The notes under the pieces are model-generated. The model saw nothing but the letters and a program-made list of their open reading frames with translations, had not been told where the DNA came from and did no database searches. From NCBI GenBank assembly GCA_947464665.1, contig CANHXV010000054.1:1-11616 (forward strand): DNA of 11,616 nucleotides, given 5' to 3'. Below are positions 1-6,555 of the stretch, piece after piece. Source of the DNA: Comamonadaceae bacterium (lineage in GTDB: Bacteria > Pseudomonadota > Gammaproteobacteria > Burkholderiales > Burkholderiaceae_C). The translations under genes were made by a program, and so were the position numbers. Numbering within the stretch: the first letter of the stretch is position 1; every line of letters begins with the position of its first letter.

Positions 1-172
1 CAATCCACTGCTCCGGCGGTTCTCCGCGGGCTGCAATGAGTTCGCCGTCTTTGTAGCGTTTGACGTAAGCGCATCGAAGTATGTCGTGCCTGAGTGAAGG
101 TGAGAGGGAAGAGAACCAACGGCCAGCGTTGATGCATTCTCTTTCCTCCATCGTAAGAATGGGTTCGTCCAT
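1..172 (-). CDS. Crp/Fnr family transcriptional regulator, N-terminal fragment (cut by window edge)
   Basis: Reading the minus strand from the ATG at 172 gives 57 codons open to the window edge, starting MDEPILTMEEREC. The segment around residues 16-36 (GRWFSSLSPSLRHDILRCAYV) followed by KRYKDGELIAARGEPPEQW resembles the start of the cyclic-nucleotide-binding-like sensor domain of Crp/Fnr regulators: a helix ending in a short 'L..ILR.A' motif, then the first beta strands with 'G..I...G.P'. The DNA-binding helix-turn-helix would lie beyond the left edge, so the effector and targets cannot be read. A second in-frame ATG is at codon 8; I keep the first because neither has a strong ribosome-binding site. 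The gene lies 55 nt downstream of the crotonase gene on the same strand, so it could be co-transcribed or have its own promoter. The family call rests on pattern memory of Comamonadaceae proteins. Confidence 0.7.
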   Translation of the reverse strand, partial: MDEPILTMEERECINAGRWFSSLSPSLRHDILRCAYVKRYKDGELIAARGEPPEQWI

Positions 173-227
173 AGTCTGTCTTTTGAGTGACTGGGTTGCA
201 AAAAATTGTCGCCTGAGGGACCGTGTC

Positions 228-1007
228 TTACTCGTAGCGAGGTTTTTCTTTGCTCAAAAAGGCTGAAATACCAATGCCCGCATTGACATGATGCAAATTT
301 TTCACGAAGTGATCGCGTTCCAGTGCCAATTGGTGATTCAAGGAAGTGGCATCTGCCTCATTGATCAGTTCCTTGATGCTGGCTAGTGCATTGTGTGCTT
401 TTTGATTCAGAAGGCTGGCCATGGTGAGGGCTGTTCCTAGAGATTGTCCGGGTTCACACAATCTGTTGACCACGCCTAACTGATGAAGTCTTTCTGCTTG
501 GATGCGATCTCCTAGCATCAATAGTTCGGTGGCCAATTGGCGAGGAACACTTCGGGACAGGCTCCAGGTTCCGCCACCATCAGGAGAAAGCGCAATGTTG
601 CTGTACGCCATGACAAACACACTGTTTCGAGCGGCCACAATCATGTCGCAGGCCAAAGCCAAAGAAAATCCAGCACCAGCTGCAGGACCTTCAACAGCAG
701 CAATTACTGGTTTTGGGAATGTTCGAATGGCTTCAATCCAATTGTGCAGACCTTCAATGCTTTGAGCTTGGTGCTCCGGCGGTAGTTGTCGGTTGTTGTT
801 CAGTCTTTGCAAGTTACCGCCAGCACTGAACAGTTCGCCCTCGCCAGTAATGACCACGCTTTTAATTTCAGTGCTTGTTTCGGCCACGCTCAATGCTTCG
901 ACGCCTGCTGCATACATTTCTGGGCCGAGTGCATTCCTGTGTTCAGGATTGCTTAAGGTCAGAATGAGAGTGGCGCCTTCGCTGGTGCTAAGCAGTTGAG
1001 CAGACAT
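228..1007 (-). CDS. Enoyl-CoA hydratase/isomerase (crotonase) family protein, PaaG-like
   Basis: This is a 259-residue crotonase-fold protein of normal family length. Visible motifs are the oxyanion-hole segments (SAGGNL at 61-66; AAVEGPAAGAGFSLALACD at about 103-121) and SPDGGGTWSLSR at 141-152. The two glutamates of classical hydratases (rat Glu144 and Glu164) appear replaced by Ser and Tyr at the aligned positions. The PDGGGTW motif, with Asp143, instead matches PaaG-type isomerases, where that Asp is the catalytic residue. A role in enoyl-CoA isomerisation or oxepin-CoA-type chemistry, as in phenylacetate degradation, is therefore more likely than plain hydration; that is inference from alignment by eye. 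The start is preceded by AGAGGA about 11 nt upstream, inside the end of the PaaH gene. Only 3 nt separate the two genes, so translation is probably coupled. It is probably cytoplasmic, as no signal peptide is visible. Confidence 0.88.
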   Translation of the reverse strand: MSAQLLSTSEGATLILTLSNPEHRNALGPEMYAAGVEALSVAETSTEIKSVVITGEGELFSAGGNLQRLNNNRQLPPEHQAQSIEGLHNWIEAIRTFPKPVIAAVEGPAAGAGFSLALACDMIVAARNSVFVMAYSNIALSPDGGGTWSLSRSVPRQLATELLMLGDRIQAERLHQLGVVNRLCEPGQSLGTALTMASLLNQKAHNALASIKELINEADATSLNHQLALERDHFVKNLHHVNAGIGISAFLSKEKPRYE

Positions 1008-1010
1008 GGT

Positions 1011-2531
1011 TCAGTCCTCTGTATGAAGTAGGGACAAGCCAATGGCGCCTCGGCGACGCAGCCAAGGGCTGGGACGATAACGAGGATCGCCATACACGGT
1101 TTGTAAATTGAACAGCACTTCTAATACATTGGTCGGGCCTAATTTGTCACCCAGCGCAAGTGGGCCTAAAGGGTAGCCTAGGCCCAAAGTGACAGCAACA
1201 TCCAAATCTTGGGGTGAGCAAACACCTTGTTGGCACATATCGGCGGCAATGTTCACAATGTTAGCGACGACGCGTTGGGTGATGAAGCCGCCGCTGTCAC
1301 GCACGACGCTGACAGCTTTGCCATCTTTGGCAAACAGGGCATGGGCCGCATCTCGCATGTCCGACCTCGTGGCTGGGTTGGTGGCCAAGACGCGTCGTTT
1401 GGTCGCGGCATCGTCAAACAGCATGTCGATGCCAATGGTGCGCGCTGGGTCAAGGCGTTCCACCACGGCCACCGTTGTGACATCAAAGCCCAAAGGTGCC
1501 ACAAGTGTTAAAGCGCTTGGGGATGGTGAAGCACCTGTTTCAAGGGTGGCACCCAAATCTTTCAGAAGTTGTAAAAGCTCCATGCGCCTTGAGGCACGTG
1601 GAGAAACCCAAACGGGTGGAAATTCTTTGACCTCAGGTACTGCGGGTTCTGGGGGGACAACTGCTTTGCCATCGACGTATGTGTAGAAGCCTTCACCCAC
1701 TTTCTTGCCCACGACGCCGCCGGCCAAACGCTGCGCAGTGATGACACTGGGTCGGTAGCGAGGCTCTTGGTAGTACTGGTTGTAAATCGATTCCATGACG
1801 GGATGTGAAACATCCAAAGCCGTTAAATCGAAGAGCTCGAAGGGGCCCAATTTGAAGCCAACTTGGTCTTTCAAAATTCGATCAATGGTGGCGAAATCTG
1901 CGACGCCTTCGGACACGATGCGCAAAGCTTCGGTGCCATAACCTCGGCCTGCATGGTTCACGATGAAACCAGGGGTGTCGTGTGCTTGAACGGCTGTGTG
2001 CCCCATTTGTTTGGCAAACTCTGTCAGCTGCAGGCAGACCGCTGGATGGGTTTTGAGACCGGCAATCACTTCCACCACTTTCATCAATGGCACAGGATTG
2101 AAGAAGTGATAGCCCGCAAATTGTGCTGGCCGCTGGAGGGATGCAGCGATGGCGGTGACGGAAAGAGAGGAAGTGTTGGTGACCAAGACTGTGGTGTCAG
2201 ACACCAGGTTTTCTAGCTCAGCAAACAAGCTTTTTTTGATGTCAAGTCGTTCAACGATGGCTTCAACAATCAACTCGCTATGCTTTAACTGTTGCAAGCT
2301 GTTGGCCGTATTCAATTTTGATTTGTAGTTGGCAACTGTGGCTGCATCAAGGCGGCCTTTCACAACAAGTGTGTCCCATACTTGATACACGGCATCTTTG
2401 GCTTTGAGCGAGGCTTCAGCTTGTGTGTCGTAGAGGAAAACATGACTTCCGGCTTGGGCAGCAATTTGGGCAATGCCTCGTCCCATGGCACCTGCGCCGA
2501 TGACAGCAACTTGGTTGAATGCAATGTTCAT
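1011..2531 (-). CDS. paaH: 3-hydroxyacyl-CoA dehydrogenase, PaaH-type
   Basis: This 506-residue enzyme should oxidise 3-hydroxyacyl-CoA to 3-ketoacyl-CoA with NAD. An N-terminal Rossmann domain has GAGAMG at 12-17 and the conserved NTSSLS at 119-124. The catalytic dyad is His142 in GYHFFNP and Glu154 in KVVEV, spaced 12 residues apart as in human SCHAD. The first C-terminal helical domain starts near HDTPGFIVN (184-192) and ends near GEGFYTY (279-285). A second copy of that helical domain begins at DSGGFITQR (412-420). The stretch between them (about 290-405) is Pro/Ala/Val rich and looks like a degenerate domain of the kind seen in long PaaH/PaaC proteins. The partner 3 nt downstream is a PaaG-like crotonase, which fits beta-oxidation-like steps of aromatic or fatty acid breakdown. 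Other paa genes are not in the window, so a general acyl-CoA role remains possible. No strong ribosome-binding site precedes the ATG. Confidence 0.92.
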   Translation of the reverse strand: MNIAFNQVAVIGAGAMGRGIAQIAAQAGSHVFLYDTQAEASLKAKDAVYQVWDTLVVKGRLDAATVANYKSKLNTANSLQQLKHSELIVEAIVERLDIKKSLFAELENLVSDTTVLVTNTSSLSVTAIAASLQRPAQFAGYHFFNPVPLMKVVEVIAGLKTHPAVCLQLTEFAKQMGHTAVQAHDTPGFIVNHAGRGYGTEALRIVSEGVADFATIDRILKDQVGFKLGPFELFDLTALDVSHPVMESIYNQYYQEPRYRPSVITAQRLAGGVVGKKVGEGFYTYVDGKAVVPPEPAVPEVKEFPPVWVSPRASRRMELLQLLKDLGATLETGASPSPSALTLVAPLGFDVTTVAVVERLDPARTIGIDMLFDDAATKRRVLATNPATRSDMRDAAHALFAKDGKAVSVVRDSGGFITQRVVANIVNIAADMCQQGVCSPQDLDVAVTLGLGYPLGPLALGDKLGPTNVLEVLFNLQTVYGDPRYRPSPWLRRRGAIGLSLLHTED

Positions 2532-2588
2532 GTTCTGATTGAGAAAAGGTTTAAATGATTCAAACAGACAATATCTGCTTGCAATTGC

Positions 2589-3596
2589 TTAGCGGCGAAC
2601 TTGCAATGCGCCGGGATTGACGATGTTGGTGGGAGTGCCTTTGATGAAGTTGACCACGTTGTCAAATGCGGCGCCAAAGTACAACTCGTAGTTGTCCTTT
2701 TCAACATAACCAATGTGGGGGGTGCAAATGCAATTTTCCAATCGCAGCAAAGCATGGCCTTGCAAAATGGGCTCGTGTTCAAATACATCGATGGCCGCTA
2801 AACCTGGACGTCCTCGGTTGAGAGCACTGATCAGTGCATCCGGTTCGATCAGCTCGGCGCGCGATGTGTTCACAATCATGGCGGTGGTTTTCATGCGAGA
2901 CAGATCATCTAAGGTGACAATACCGCGCGTTGCTTCGTTGAGCCGGAGATGCACTGAGAGGATATCGCTTTGCTCAAAAAGTGCTTCTCGTGTTGAAGCA
3001 GGAATATGGCCTTCGTTTGCTGCTTTTTCGCGCGAAGCTTCGCTTCCCCATACAACCACTTGCATGCCAAAAGCTTTGGCATAGCCTGCCACCAATTGGC
3101 CAATTTTTCCGTAACCCCAAATACCCAATGTTTTGCCACGCAGCACTGTGCCTAAACCAAAGTTGGCTGGCATGGATGCGCTTTTTAGGCCTGACTGCTG
3201 CCAAGCCCCGTGCTTGAGATTGCCAATGTATTGAGGGATGCGGCGAGCCGCAGCCATGACCAATGCCCATGTTAATTCTGCAGGTGCATAGGGCGAGCCC
3301 GTTCCCTGGGCAACCGCAATGCCACGCTCAGAGCAAGCTTCTAAATCGATGTGTGAACCAGCTGCGCCTGTTTGAGAAATGAGTTTGAGACGGGGCAGTT
3401 TTTCTAGCAATTGCCGGTTCAGGTGAGTGCGTTCGCGAATGAGGACTAAGATGTCTGCATCTTTAAGCCGTACAGACAACTGTCCCAAACCTTTGACGGT
3501 GTTGGTGTAGACCTTGGCGTTGTAGGCGTCGAGTTTGGCAGCGCAGTCGAGTTTTCGGACGACATCTTGGTAGTCGTCAAGGATCACAATATTCAT
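2589..3596 (-). CDS. D-2-hydroxyacid dehydrogenase (NAD-dependent) family protein
   Basis: The protein is 335 residues from the ATG at 3596 (MNIVILDDYQD). An upstream in-frame ATG at 3629 would add 11 residues, but the family normally begins with this beta strand, so I chose the inner start. It has the D-isomer-specific 2-hydroxyacid dehydrogenase layout: split substrate domain, then a Rossmann domain with GYGKIG at 161-166. The catalytic triad is Arg246 (NTSRAELI), Glu275 (VFEHEP) and His294 (CTPHIGY). The 29-residue Arg-Glu spacing equals that of phosphoglycerate dehydrogenase. The acidic or aromatic residue after the GxGxxG strand that selects NAD is not clear, and the substrate (glycerate, lactate, phenyllactate or other) cannot be read. 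It lies 57 nt upstream of paaH on the same strand and probably opens that transcript. A nine-G tract lies 55 nt upstream of its start. Confidence 0.87.
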   Translation of the reverse strand: MNIVILDDYQDVVRKLDCAAKLDAYNAKVYTNTVKGLGQLSVRLKDADILVLIRERTHLNRQLLEKLPRLKLISQTGAAGSHIDLEACSERGIAVAQGTGSPYAPAELTWALVMAAARRIPQYIGNLKHGAWQQSGLKSASMPANFGLGTVLRGKTLGIWGYGKIGQLVAGYAKAFGMQVVVWGSEASREKAANEGHIPASTREALFEQSDILSVHLRLNEATRGIVTLDDLSRMKTTAMIVNTSRAELIEPDALISALNRGRPGLAAIDVFEHEPILQGHALLRLENCICTPHIGYVEKDNYELYFGAAFDNVVNFIKGTPTNIVNPGALQVRR

Positions 3597-3651
3597 AACC
3601 ACTATTGTGCCTTGACTAGAGGCTTTCATTGGGGAAGCCGGTGAAATTTAG

Positions 3652-3660
3652 CCCCCCCCC
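3652..3660. repeat. Homopolymer tract, C9 on plus strand (G9 on minus)
   Basis: Nine consecutive C residues occupy the gap between the small gene ending at 3674 and the hydroxyacid dehydrogenase starting at 3596. Read on the minus strand it is G9 lying 55 nt upstream of that start. It sits between a poor -35-like TTTTCT (plus positions 3667-3672) and a -10-like TAAATT (3645-3650) at 16-bp spacing. The tract itself is seen directly; the promoter reading is weak. Such tracts are prone to slippage and to sequencing error. Confidence 0.6.
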
Positions 3661-3673
3661 AGGGTCAGAAAAG

Positions 3674-3979
3674 TCAGTGGGTTAACGTGGGCTTTTTCTG
3701 GGCTTCGAGAGCGACCAGCCTGTCTAGTTCTGCACAGACATCTGACATGCGGCCAGAAATGACCATGCGACCAGCGCAATGAGGTGCTTCGCCTTGTTCT
3801 GAGACTCGATGAACTCGCAGGGCGCGTTGTTTGGCGAGCATGTTGGCATTGGGCTTGTTGGCAATGGAAGAGGACTGAGCGTGAGTGAATGGCTCTGTGC
3901 GTTCAAGGTGGGCCATTGCACTCATGAACTTTTGAATGCCGTTGTAAATGCTAGAAATACCAAATAGAGCGATGGTCAT
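3674..3979 (-). CDS. Conserved hypothetical small protein downstream of lexA
   Basis: This is a 101-residue protein whose function I do not recognise. Residues 1-25 are mildly hydrophobic (MTIALFGISSIYNG) but charged residues follow soon, so a true signal peptide or membrane segment is doubtful. The middle (30-60) is polar. The best ordered part is 66-93, PHCAGRMVISGRMSDVCAEL followed by DRLVALEA, with His67, Cys68 and Cys82 as possible metal or redox residues and a probable amphipathic helix at the end. I recall similar 'GRMVISGRM.DVCAELDRL' proteins near lexA in Comamonadaceae, but cannot confirm that. The ATG at 3979 has AAAGG about 8 nt upstream, a reasonable ribosome-binding site. It starts 30 nt after the lexA stop on the same strand, so it should share the LexA-controlled transcript. 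It is real by ribosome-binding site and operon position; function unknown. Confidence 0.72.
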   Translation of the reverse strand: MTIALFGISSIYNGIQKFMSAMAHLERTEPFTHAQSSSIANKPNANMLAKQRALRVHRVSEQGEAPHCAGRMVISGRMSDVCAELDRLVALEAQKKPTLTH

Positions 3980-4009
3980 GGGATGCCTTTGTTTTTTGAG
4001 AGATTGGGT

Positions 4010-4681
4010 TTACATCAAGAGCGTGTTGCGAATGAGGCCGACTGCTAGGCCTTCGATATCGAAGGGCTCGCCTGGGTTAACCAAAATAACAGGGTAGTCG
4101 GGGTTTTCAGGGAGAAGTTCAATGCGATCTGCTTGACGACGCAGGCGTTTGACGGTGACTTCATCGCCAAGGCGCGCCACCACAATTTGACCATTGCGGA
4201 CTTCTTTGGTGGCTTTAACCGCCAGCAGATCACCATCCATGATGCCGGCGTCTCGCATGGACATGCCGCGTACTCTTAGCAGGTAATCGGGCTGTTCTTG
4301 GAACAGGTGGCTTTCGACATGGTAAGTGCGATCGACGTGTTCTTGGGCCAAAATAGGGGAGCCAGCGGCAACGCGGCCAATGAGTGGCAATGCCAATTGG
4401 GCAAAACCAGGTAGCGGCAGGCTGAACATGTCGGAGGATTGGCGAATGCTATTGCGAGACGAGCCTTTGAGGCGTATGCCTCGAGATGTGCCGCTGACCA
4501 AATCAATGGCGCCTTTTCGGGCCAAGGCTTGAAGGTGCTCTTCCGCAGCGTTGGCCGATTTGAAGCCTAAAACCTGAGCAATTTCGGCTCGGGTAGGCGG
4601 TGCGCCCGTTTCGGCAATGGTTTTTTGGATAAGTTCCAAAATTTCTTGCTGTCTAGCTGTGAGCTTAGGTTGATCGTGCAT
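4010..4681 (-). CDS. lexA: LexA repressor, SOS response regulator with self-cleaving peptidase domain
   Basis: This 223-residue protein represses SOS genes and cuts itself when RecA filaments form on damaged DNA. The N-terminal winged helix-turn-helix spans about 1-72, with the recognition region PPTRAEIAQVLGFKSANAAE (28-47). A polar linker follows (73-95). The Ala106-Gly107 cleavage site sits in IGRVAAGSP. The serine peptidase S24 domain has the nucleophile Ser141 (VRGMSMRD) and the general-base Lys178 (EVTVKRL), 37 residues apart as in E. coli Ser119/Lys156. PENPDYPVI (191-199) is also conserved. The ATG has a good ribosome-binding site (AAAGGA, 7 nt spacing). Two tandem LexA boxes lie 35-70 bp upstream, so the gene should be autoregulated. 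A small unknown gene follows 30 nt downstream, and an asparaginase gene is divergent across an 81-bp gap. All catalytic residues are present. Confidence 0.97.
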   Translation of the reverse strand: MHDQPKLTARQQEILELIQKTIAETGAPPTRAEIAQVLGFKSANAAEEHLQALARKGAIDLVSGTSRGIRLKGSSRNSIRQSSDMFSLPLPGFAQLALPLIGRVAAGSPILAQEHVDRTYHVESHLFQEQPDYLLRVRGMSMRDAGIMDGDLLAVKATKEVRNGQIVVARLGDEVTVKRLRRQADRIELLPENPDYPVILVNPGEPFDIEGLAVGLIRNTLLM

Positions 4682-4716
4682 GATGCAGTCCTTTGAAGGT
4701 GTCTGAAGCCAAATAA

Positions 4717-4732
4717 CTGTGTTCTTATCCAG
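4717..4732. promoter_or_regulatory. LexA box 1 (SOS operator) upstream of lexA
   Basis: The 16-mer CTGT-N8-CCAG on the plus strand matches the SOS operator CTGT-N8-ACAG except for one base. On the minus strand it reads CTGGATAAGAACACAG. The central eight bases are AT-rich as expected. It lies 35 bp upstream of the lexA start. The same CCAG half-site variant is found in one of the two E. coli lexA operators. Confidence 0.78.
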
Positions 4733-4735
4733 TTA

Positions 4736-4751
4736 CTGTATTTTTAACCAG
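4736..4751. promoter_or_regulatory. LexA box 2 (SOS operator), adjacent to asparaginase start
   Basis: This is a second CTGT-N8-CCAG 16-mer with centre A/T only (ATTTTTAA). It begins 19 bp after the first box, so both lie on nearly the same face of the helix (just under two turns). It ends 11 bp before the ATG of the divergent asparaginase gene. Two closely spaced boxes resemble the E. coli lexA operator arrangement. Confidence 0.78.
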
Positions 4752-4762
4752 TCTTTTTAGAA

Positions 4763-5743
4763 ATGCAAGCAAAAAATCAAAAAATTGTTGTTTTGGGCAC
4801 AGGTGGCACCATTGCGGGTGAATCTGAATCTGCCGATGAAGGCTTGTCATACAAAGCTGCTCAGCGCGGCATTGGTGAATTGTTGAAGTCTGCAAGCAGC
4901 ATCCCATTGCCTTGGCCAGAAATCTTGGCGGCCTGCCAATTTGAGGCTGAACAAGTGGCGCAATTGGACAGTAAGGACATGGACTTTGAAACATGGACCC
5001 GCTTGGCACAGCGTTGTGATCATTGGTTAGCCCAAGACGACGTGGCGGCGCTTGTGATCACGCATGGCACGGATACCTTGGAGGAGACGGCCTATTTTTT
5101 ATCTCAGGTTCTTAATCATTCAAAACCGATTGTCTTCACATGTGCCATGCGGCCAGCCAATTTCAAAGATGCAGACGGCCCGCAAAATTTAAGAGATGCC
5201 CTGTTGGTCGCAGCCTCCACCAAGGGGGCAGGGGTTTGGCTGGTGGCTGCAGGCGAAATTCACCACAGTCAGTTTGTTCAAAAAGTGCACCCTACCAGAT
5301 TGAATGCTTTTGATTCAGGTGAAACGGGTGCTGCAGGCAGTGTTCAAAATGACAAGGTTCTGTGGTTTGAAAACTTCAACAAGCCCTTGCCAAACTTAAG
5401 GCTGCATGTCTCTCAATTGCTTATGCCAGCGCAATGGCCATGGGTGGAGATCGTCATGAACCATGTCAATGCAAGCCAGAAGCATGTGGATGCTTTGGTC
5501 AGCGCAGGCGTTCAAGGTTTGGTGTTTGCAGGAACGGGCAACGGCTCAGTCAGTTCCAAAATGAAGGAAAGTTTACTGAGGGCCCAAATTGCACAAGTAC
5601 AAATTCGATTAAGCAGCCGTTGCAATCAGGGCGCTGTGGTGCCTACTGCCAACCATGTGTTTGATGCTTCGGGTGCATTAAGCCCTGTTAAAACCAGAGT
5701 GGCCTTGCTGCTGGACATGATGTCACAACAGCAAAGCCACTGA
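4763..5743 (+). CDS. Asparaginase (L-asparagine amidohydrolase)
   Basis: This 326-residue enzyme should hydrolyse L-asparagine to aspartate and ammonia. The N-terminal signature VVLGTGGTIAGES (9-21) carries the nucleophilic Thr16, and the second signature THGTDTLEETAYFL (100-113) carries Thr103 and Asp104, equivalent to E. coli Thr89/Asp90. MRPAN (129-133) and DGPQNLRDA (138-146) are also typical. There is no signal peptide before the first strand, so a cytoplasmic enzyme is likely, although length and motifs do not settle type I against type II. The ATG directly precedes the first strand at the usual family position, but I see no good Shine-Dalgarno sequence in CAGTCTTTTTAGAA before it. The 5' region overlaps the lexA operators, so any promoter in that gap would be shared with LexA. 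It converges with adk on a short hairpin. Confidence 0.92.
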   Translation: MQAKNQKIVVLGTGGTIAGESESADEGLSYKAAQRGIGELLKSASSIPLPWPEILAACQFEAEQVAQLDSKDMDFETWTRLAQRCDHWLAQDDVAALVITHGTDTLEETAYFLSQVLNHSKPIVFTCAMRPANFKDADGPQNLRDALLVAASTKGAGVWLVAAGEIHHSQFVQKVHPTRLNAFDSGETGAAGSVQNDKVLWFENFNKPLPNLRLHVSQLLMPAQWPWVEIVMNHVNASQKHVDALVSAGVQGLVFAGTGNGSVSSKMKESLLRAQIAQVQIRLSSRCNQGAVVPTANHVFDASGALSPVKTRVALLLDMMSQQQSH

Positions 5744-5761
5744 ATCAGTTAAAGCCTAAGT

Positions 5762-5787
5762 GGCATGGGCCTGTAGCCCTGAATGCC
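5762..5787. terminator. Imperfect hairpin between convergent asparaginase and adk genes
   Basis: GGCAT and GGGC (5762-5770) pair with GCCC (5776-5779) and ATGCC (5783-5787), leaving a CTGTA loop and a 3-nt bulge TGA. It sits exactly between the two convergent stop codons. The T tract after it is short (TTACTTTG on plus, none clear on minus), so it is at best a weak, possibly bidirectional terminator. Confidence 0.42.
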
Positions 5788-6450
5788 TTACTTTGTTGAG
5801 CCAAAAGCTTGCAGAGCACGCTGGGTAATTTCCTCGACAGAACCCATGCCGCTGATGACGCGGTATTGGGGCGCAGCTTGTGGTTCACGTTGCGCCCAAT
5901 CTGAGTAGTACTTCACAAGCGGCCGTGTTTGTTGGCTGTAGACATCCAAACGCTTTTTCACAGTTTCTTCTTTGTCGTCTTCACGTTGGACCAAGGGCTC
6001 ACCGGTGACGTCGTCTTTGCCTTCAGTTTTGGGTGGATTGAATTTGACGTGGTAAGTGCGGCCAGATGCAGGGTGTGAACGACGTCCACTCATGCGTTCA
6101 ATGATGGCCTCGAAGGGTACGTCAATTTCAAGCACATAGTCCAATTTCACGCCAGCTGCCTTCATGGCATCAGCTTGCGGAAGAGTGCGTGGAAAGCCGT
6201 CGAACAAAAAGCCATTGGCGCAATCGGCTTGGACAATACGTTCTTTAACAAGGTTGATGATGAGGTCGTCGCTGACCAGGCCACCAGATTCCATCACGGC
6301 CTTGGCTTGCAAGCCAAGAGGGCTACCAGCTTTGACTGCAGCGCGCAACATATCGCCAGTGGAGATTTGAGGAATGGCATATTTTCCGCAAATGAATGCG
6401 GCCTGAGTTCCCTTACCAGCACCTGGTGCACCTAAAAGAATGAGTCTCAT
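5788..6450 (-). CDS. adk: Adenylate kinase
   Basis: This 220-residue enzyme catalyses reversible transfer of phosphate between ATP and AMP in the cytoplasm. The P-loop GAPGAGKGTQ is at 7-16. The AMP-binding segment includes STGDMLRAA (30-38), and DGFPRT lies at 84-89. The LID domain (about 122-159) begins GRRSHPASGRTYH and is the long type; it lacks the four-cysteine zinc site. RLDVY and the C-terminal Tyr/Gln-containing helices are normal. Length and sequence fit the Burkholderiales enzyme (about 218 residues). The start is the canonical MRLILLGAPG. Upstream there is only a loose GGGA about 7 nt before ATG. It is the last gene of the exbB-to-adk run but is set off from kdsB by 105 nt, so it may also have its own promoter. 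Confidence 0.97.
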   Translation of the reverse strand: MRLILLGAPGAGKGTQAAFICGKYAIPQISTGDMLRAAVKAGSPLGLQAKAVMESGGLVSDDLIINLVKERIVQADCANGFLFDGFPRTLPQADAMKAAGVKLDYVLEIDVPFEAIIERMSGRRSHPASGRTYHVKFNPPKTEGKDDVTGEPLVQREDDKEETVKKRLDVYSQQTRPLVKYYSDWAQREPQAAPQYRVISGMGSVEEITQRALQAFGSTK

Positions 6451-6555
6451 GAACGTCCCGAATAGTTATTGAATCTTTCGCCATGGCGAGAATGGCTTTG
6501 ATTGGAGAATATCACGCCAAGCATGTGTTTGCCTGACGACTCTAAGGCGTTGATA

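Noticed and set aside
1189..1686. 165-codon open frame on the plus strand inside paaH
   Set aside because: It lies antisense to a gene with clear family motifs across its length, its translation is low in complexity and matches nothing I know, and it has no ribosome-binding site.
3597..3629. Longer start (11 extra residues) for the D-2-hydroxyacid dehydrogenase
   Set aside because: The extra residues MKASSQGTIVV precede the normal family start MNIVILDDYQ and have no ribosome-binding site; the inner ATG fits better.
6478..6489. 12-bp perfect palindrome TCGCCATGGCGA between kdsB and adk
   Set aside because: About three such palindromes are expected by chance in a window this size, it has no loop for an RNA hairpin, and no known operator matches it.
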